From: Vreelandella nanhaiensis
GTDB lineage: Bacteria > Pseudomonadota > Gammaproteobacteria > Pseudomonadales > Halomonadaceae
Assembly (NCBI RefSeq): GCF_003990185.1
Contig: NZ_RZHF01000004.1
Coordinates: 434,001 to 498,000, forward strand
Direction: 5' to 3'
Length of the DNA: 64,000 nt
Each line of letters opens with the position of its first letter. Within the stretch, counting starts at the first letter, position 1. Positions 60,820-64,000 of this stretch are shown in pieces. The notes beneath the pieces are model-generated. The model was given only the letters and a program-made list of their open reading frames with translations, did no database searches and was not told where the DNA came from. A program made the position numbers and the translations under genes.

Positions 60820-61614
60820 TTAAAAATGCGGCGCCAGCTGCTTGATCAGCGCCTTGTAAAGACGCGGGCCTGCGGCCATTAGCTGTCCTTCTACCTTGAC
60901 ACTGGGCTGGCCATCCGGCGTCCCCATCAGCGCACCGGCTTCTTTTAGAAACAGCGTGCCTACCTGCATATCCTGCTCTTCCATGCCCAACACAAAGGCG
61001 CTATCTACACGGCCGCTAGCCAGCTCACACATATCCAGCAGACCACAGCCCGTCGCTACCAGGGTTTCTACCTGAGGCGCCAACTGCTGGGTAACGGTAA
61101 GGTAGGCCGGTAAATGGCTGGAGCGCAGCCACGCCTCGGGAAGGCTCATGGCCAGACGCGTGCCGGTAATCGCGGTGGGTTTACTAACCCGCATACGCTT
61201 GCCATTATGCTGGGCACCACGGCCACGGCTGGCAATATATTCATCATCGCCAAACGGTGAGATCACCACCGCGTGTTCCGGGCGGCCCTTGATAAGACAC
61301 ACCACTGAGAGAGCAAAGCCTTTACCCGCTACCGCCAGATTGGAGTAGCCATGCATGGGTTCAATCTTCCAGACGATCTCTTCCCCTTCACCTTCGCCAG
61401 CCTTATGAGGCGTATAGCGGCCGGTAACACCGTGCTGGGGATAGCCGCGCTCCAACTGATGCACAATTGTCGCTTCGGCCTTGCGCGCCGTATCTTCAAG
61501 CAGGCGGTCAAGATTGGATTCTTCATGGGCGTTTTCGATACGCTCACGAACACGTTGAAATTGTTCAACCGCGCTGCGCGCCGCGCGCAGCGTAAATTGG
61601 ACCATCGGATTCAT
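60820..61614 (-). CDS. suhB: SuhB-like inositol monophosphatase family protein
   Basis: 264 aa, the usual SuhB length. It starts MNPMVQFTLRAARSAVEQFQ like E. coli SuhB. However, the metal-binding motif IDPLDGT is changed to IEPMHGY (residues 84-90), losing both Asp ligands. The C-terminal WDxAAG is QDMQVG (Asp kept). Catalysis is therefore doubtful, while SuhB's known role as a partner of RNA polymerase/Nus factors in rRNA antitermination does not need it. Faces secF; divergent from trmJ. Confidence 0.88.
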   Translation of the reverse strand: MNPMVQFTLRAARSAVEQFQRVRERIENAHEESNLDRLLEDTARKAEATIVHQLERGYPQHGVTGRYTPHKAGEGEGEEIVWKIEPMHGYSNLAVAGKGFALSVVCLIKGRPEHAVVISPFGDDEYIASRGRGAQHNGKRMRVSKPTAITGTRLAMSLPEAWLRSSHLPAYLTVTQQLAPQVETLVATGCGLLDMCELASGRVDSAFVLGMEEQDMQVGTLFLKEAGALMGTPDGQPSVKVEGQLMAAGPRLYKALIKQLAPHF

Positions 61615-61790
61615 GATCGGGCCTTGTCACAGTGATGTTAAAGAACGTTAGGCGCAGGATTGCCTATGGCGCGCAATTCTAGCAGACCCCTCTCGGGCAC
61701 GCTATCGACTCGTGCTAAACTGCTTGTTTTCTGCGTTTGATCACCAAGTTCTTTACCAAGCCCTGTTCACATTTATCGAGCCCTATCACC

Positions 61791-62528
61791 ATGCTTGAGC
61801 GCATTCGTATCGTTTTAATCGGCACCAGCCATCCCGGCAACATCGGCGGCGTTGCCCGCGCCATGCACAACATGGGCCTGGCAGATCTCGCCCTGGTTGC
61901 CCCACGCTGCGAGGTCATTACCCAGGACAGCATTTCCCGTGCATCCGGCGCTGATCATTTGCTGCACCAGGCAAGCGTCTACGCAACGCTTGAAGAAGCC
62001 GTCGCCGACTGCACGTTGGCCGTTGGTGCCAGCGCCCGCTCGCGCACCCTGCCCTGGCCCATGCTGACCCCGCGCGAACTGGCGGACCGCCTGCCCAATG
62101 AATGTCAGGCGGCCGGTTCACGCGTGGCGCTGGTATTTGGCCGGGAAGATAGCGGTCTGACCAACGCAGAGCTTCAGCGCTGCCATGCCCATGTGCATAT
62201 CCCCACCAACGCTGACTTTAGCTCGCTCAATCTGGCCGCTGCGGTACAGGTGTTGGCCTATGAATGCCGTATGGCCTGGTTAAGCCAGCAAGACGCTGCG
62301 CCTGCGCCTGCTGTCGATGACGAGCTGGTAACCCACGAAGAGCTTGAACGCTACTTTGAGCATCTCGAGCGCACCCTGATTGCTATCGAATTTCACGACC
62401 CGGCCCAGCCTCGCCAACTGATGGCGCGGCTACGCAGACTCTATTTGCGTGCCCGCCCGGAAAAAATGGAAATGAATATTCTACGCGGCATTTTATCTGC
62501 CACTGAAAAAGCGGCAGGTAAGCCATAA
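61791..62528 (+). CDS. trmJ: tRNA (cytidine/uridine-2'-O-)-methyltransferase TrmJ
   Basis: 245 aa from ATG 61791 (MLERIRIVLIGTSHPGNIGG). SPOUT fold: N-terminal RxxxxGTSHPGNIGGVARAM, VFGREDSGLTNAEL, FSSLNLAAAVQVLAYE (knot), and a C-terminal TrmJ-specific helix region. It 2'-O-methylates nucleotide 32 of several tRNAs. Divergent from suhB and upstream of cysE as in many Gammaproteobacteria. Confidence 0.94.
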   Translation: MLERIRIVLIGTSHPGNIGGVARAMHNMGLADLALVAPRCEVITQDSISRASGADHLLHQASVYATLEEAVADCTLAVGASARSRTLPWPMLTPRELADRLPNECQAAGSRVALVFGREDSGLTNAELQRCHAHVHIPTNADFSSLNLAAAVQVLAYECRMAWLSQQDAAPAPAVDDELVTHEELERYFEHLERTLIAIEFHDPAQPRQLMARLRRLYLRARPEKMEMNILRGILSATEKAAGKP

Positions 62529-62649
62529 CCGGCCCCGGCAAATAGTCAGGGAAAGCGTAAACTTGAAGTTATGGGTCAACGCCCCAACCTCGCTACTCTG
62601 CTAACGATACTTTAAATGACCGCGTTCCTGCCCTGATCAAGGACCACTC

Positions 62650-63489
62650 ATGTTTCAACGCCTACGTGAAGACATTAACAGCGTATTTGACCGCGACCCG
62701 GCGGCCCGCAACTTTCTAGAGGTACTGACCAACTATCCCGGTCTTCACGCGCTGTTGCTTCACCGTTGTGGTCACTGGTTGTGGAGCAAAAACCTGAAAT
62801 GGCTGGCCCGCACGCTGTCGACGTTTTCCCGCTGGTTGACCGGCATAGAGATCCACCCGGGGGCCACGATCGGTCGGCGATTTTTTATCGACCACGGCAT
62901 GGGGGTTGTGATCGGGGAAACGGCCACGGTGGGAGACAACGTGACGCTGTATCAGGGCGTGACGCTTGGCGGCACCAGTTGGAACAAGGGCAAGCGCCAC
63001 CCCACCCTTGAAGACGGCGTGATTGTGGGCGCCGGGGCTAAAATTCTCGGCCCCTTTACCGTCGGAGCAGGCGCTAAAATCGGCTCGAATGCGGTCGTTA
63101 CCAAGGAAGTACCACCGGGGGCAACGGTCGTAGGCATTCCCGGCAAGATTGTCAAACGCGCCGACCCCGACGTTGAGGAAGCGCTTGAAGTGGACCCAGC
63201 GCGGCGCGAGGCGATTTGTCAGAAATTTGGTTTTGATGCCTACGGCGTAAGCCAGGACATGCCCGATCCGGTGGCCCGCTCCATGCAGGCGATGCTGGAT
63301 CATATGCACGTTGTGGATGAGCGTATCGAGCGGATGTGTTCAACGCTTCGCAAGTTGGATGCCAGCTACCGTGAGGGCCGCCTGCCGGAACTGCGCGATG
63401 AAGACTTCGCCGGTATTCTGGATGAAAACGACACTGGCTGCGCGCCCAGAGATCCTACTGACGACACCCTGCCGCCGGGTAAAGGTTGA
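62650..63489 (+). CDS. cysE: Serine O-acetyltransferase
   Basis: 279 aa. Makes O-acetylserine for cysteine synthesis. N-terminal [38 protein letters not shown], then left-handed beta-helix hexapeptides with [26 protein letters not shown] and [17 protein letters not shown] (catalytic His/Asp). A 100-residue C-terminal extension beyond the usual end (about residue 180) is as in the epsilon/SrpH-like longer form found beside iscR. Confidence 0.93.
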   Translation: MFQRLREDINSVFDRDPAARNFLEVLTNYPGLHALLLHRCGHWLWSKNLKWLARTLSTFSRWLTGIEIHPGATIGRRFFIDHGMGVVIGETATVGDNVTLYQGVTLGGTSWNKGKRHPTLEDGVIVGAGAKILGPFTVGAGAKIGSNAVVTKEVPPGATVVGIPGKIVKRADPDVEEALEVDPARREAICQKFGFDAYGVSQDMPDPVARSMQAMLDHMHVVDERIERMCSTLRKLDASYREGRLPELRDEDFAGILDENDTGCAPRDPTDDTLPPGKG

Positions 63490-63515
63490 CCAAACTACTC
63501 AGGTTTTCCCATAAT
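63484..63515 (+). promoter_or_regulatory. iscR promoter with putative IscR box
   Basis: TTGACC (63486-63491), 18-bp spacer, CATAAT (63510-63515). The stretch TTGACCAAACTACTCAGG resembles the type-1 IscR site that overlaps the -35 region in other Gammaproteobacteria, implying Fe-S-dependent autorepression. Confidence 0.6.
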
Positions 63516-63567
63516 GGCAGCATATTTGCCGGGAGCACGCTGAACGTTCAGCGTCGAGGTACCTGTC

Positions 63568-64000
63568 ATGCGTTTAACTACCAAAGGGCGTTACGCTGTT
63601 ACCGCCATGCTCGATCTGGCCTTGAATGGCCAGTACGGACCTACCTGCCTTGGAGATATTTCAAAGCGTCAGGAGATTTCACTCTCTTACCTTGAGCAGC
63701 TATTCTCCCGGCTACGCCGCTCTGGGCTGGTGCAAAGCGTTCGCGGCCCAGGTGGTGGTTACTTGCTGGCCCGTCCGGCGGGTGAAATCAGCGTTTCCCA
63801 GGTGATCGATGCGGTCGATGAAACGGTGGATGCCACGCGCTGTCAGGGGTTATCCGACTGCCAGCAGGGCAGCACGTGTCTGACGCATCATCTCTGGTGT
63901 GAGCTATCCGGCCAGATCCGGCATTTTCTTGATGACGTTACCCTTGCCCAATTGATGCAGCGCCCCGATGTTCTACGTATCGCTACGCGGCAAAGAAATC
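63568..64000 (+). CDS. iscR: Fe-S cluster regulator IscR (3' partial)
   Basis: First 144 codons; the end is outside the window. Rrf2 family winged helix: [53 protein letters not shown]. [2Fe-2S] ligands Cys in [23 protein letters not shown] (three Cys, one His). GAGG 8 bp before ATG. It normally heads the isc operon (iscSUA-hscBA-fdx), expected just to the right. Confidence 0.96.
   Translation, partial: MRLTTKGRYAVTAMLDLALNGQYGPTCLGDISKRQEISLSYLEQLFSRLRRSGLVQSVRGPGGGYLLARPAGEISVSQVIDAVDETVDATRCQGLSDCQQGSTCLTHHLWCELSGQIRHFLDDVTLAQLMQRPDVLRIATRQRN

Overview
The window looks like a chromosome segment of a Gammaproteobacterium, probably Halomonadaceae (Halomonas-like). The reasons are the right-flank gene order queA-tgt-yajC-secD-secF / suhB / trmJ-cysE-iscR, the abundance of TRAP and peptide uptake genes, and the general protein character. 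The genus is an inference; no search was run. About 38.3 kb (16563-54894) is a complete-looking lambdoid/HK97-type siphovirus prophage integrated in a tRNA-Leu(CAA) gene.

Left flank (1-16560): a plus-strand operon carries an oligopeptide-type ABC transporter (partial binding protein, two permeases, fused double ATPase), an FAD-linked 2-hydroxyacid dehydrogenase and a PLP aminotransferase. It converges on a minus-strand cluster. In transcription order that cluster reads RidA, ornithine-cyclodeaminase-like enzyme, TRAP transporter P-Q-M, two tandem HDAC-superfamily amidohydrolases (the first resembling acetylpolyamine amidohydrolases) and a branched-chain-type aminotransferase. An AraC-type regulator lies upstream. 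The set looks like uptake, deacetylation and nitrogen recovery from acetylated amines or modified amino acids. An ExoD-like membrane protein borders the prophage.

Prophage: a 61-bp perfect repeat of the tRNA 3' half marks the ends. Minus-strand genes run from cro through replication (DnaT-like and P-like proteins, VRR-NUC nuclease), lysis (lambda R-type endolysin, TM/coiled-coil protein, holin), packaging and head (HNH, TerS, TerL, portal, protease, HK97 capsid), connectors, tail tube, and a G/GT tail chaperone with a clear -1 slippery heptamer. Tape measure, hub and fibre genes follow. A foreign cassette sits between GT and the tape measure: a P22-type antirepressor controlled by a c4-like antisense RNA, a DEDDh exonuclease-BRCT protein and an exported protein. 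Plus-strand genes run from the cI-like repressor through a LexA-boxed small gene, a LuxR-HTH/TM protein, many small proteins, RdgC, excisionase and integrase.

The most interesting regulation lies at 47.3-48.6 kb. The repressor is short (155 aa) and has no S24 self-cleavage domain, but a perfect LexA box sits just upstream of a 61-68 aa basic ORF. This suggests induction through an SOS-made antirepressor. A second, independent antirepressor system (c4 RNA/Ant) is visible at 28.5-29.8 kb, with base pairing to the ant ribosome-binding site that can be read directly.

Right flank (54834-64000): tRNA-Leu, then housekeeping genes for queuosine tRNA modification, Sec translocation, SuhB (with a disrupted inositol-phosphatase metal motif), TrmJ, CysE and a partial iscR.
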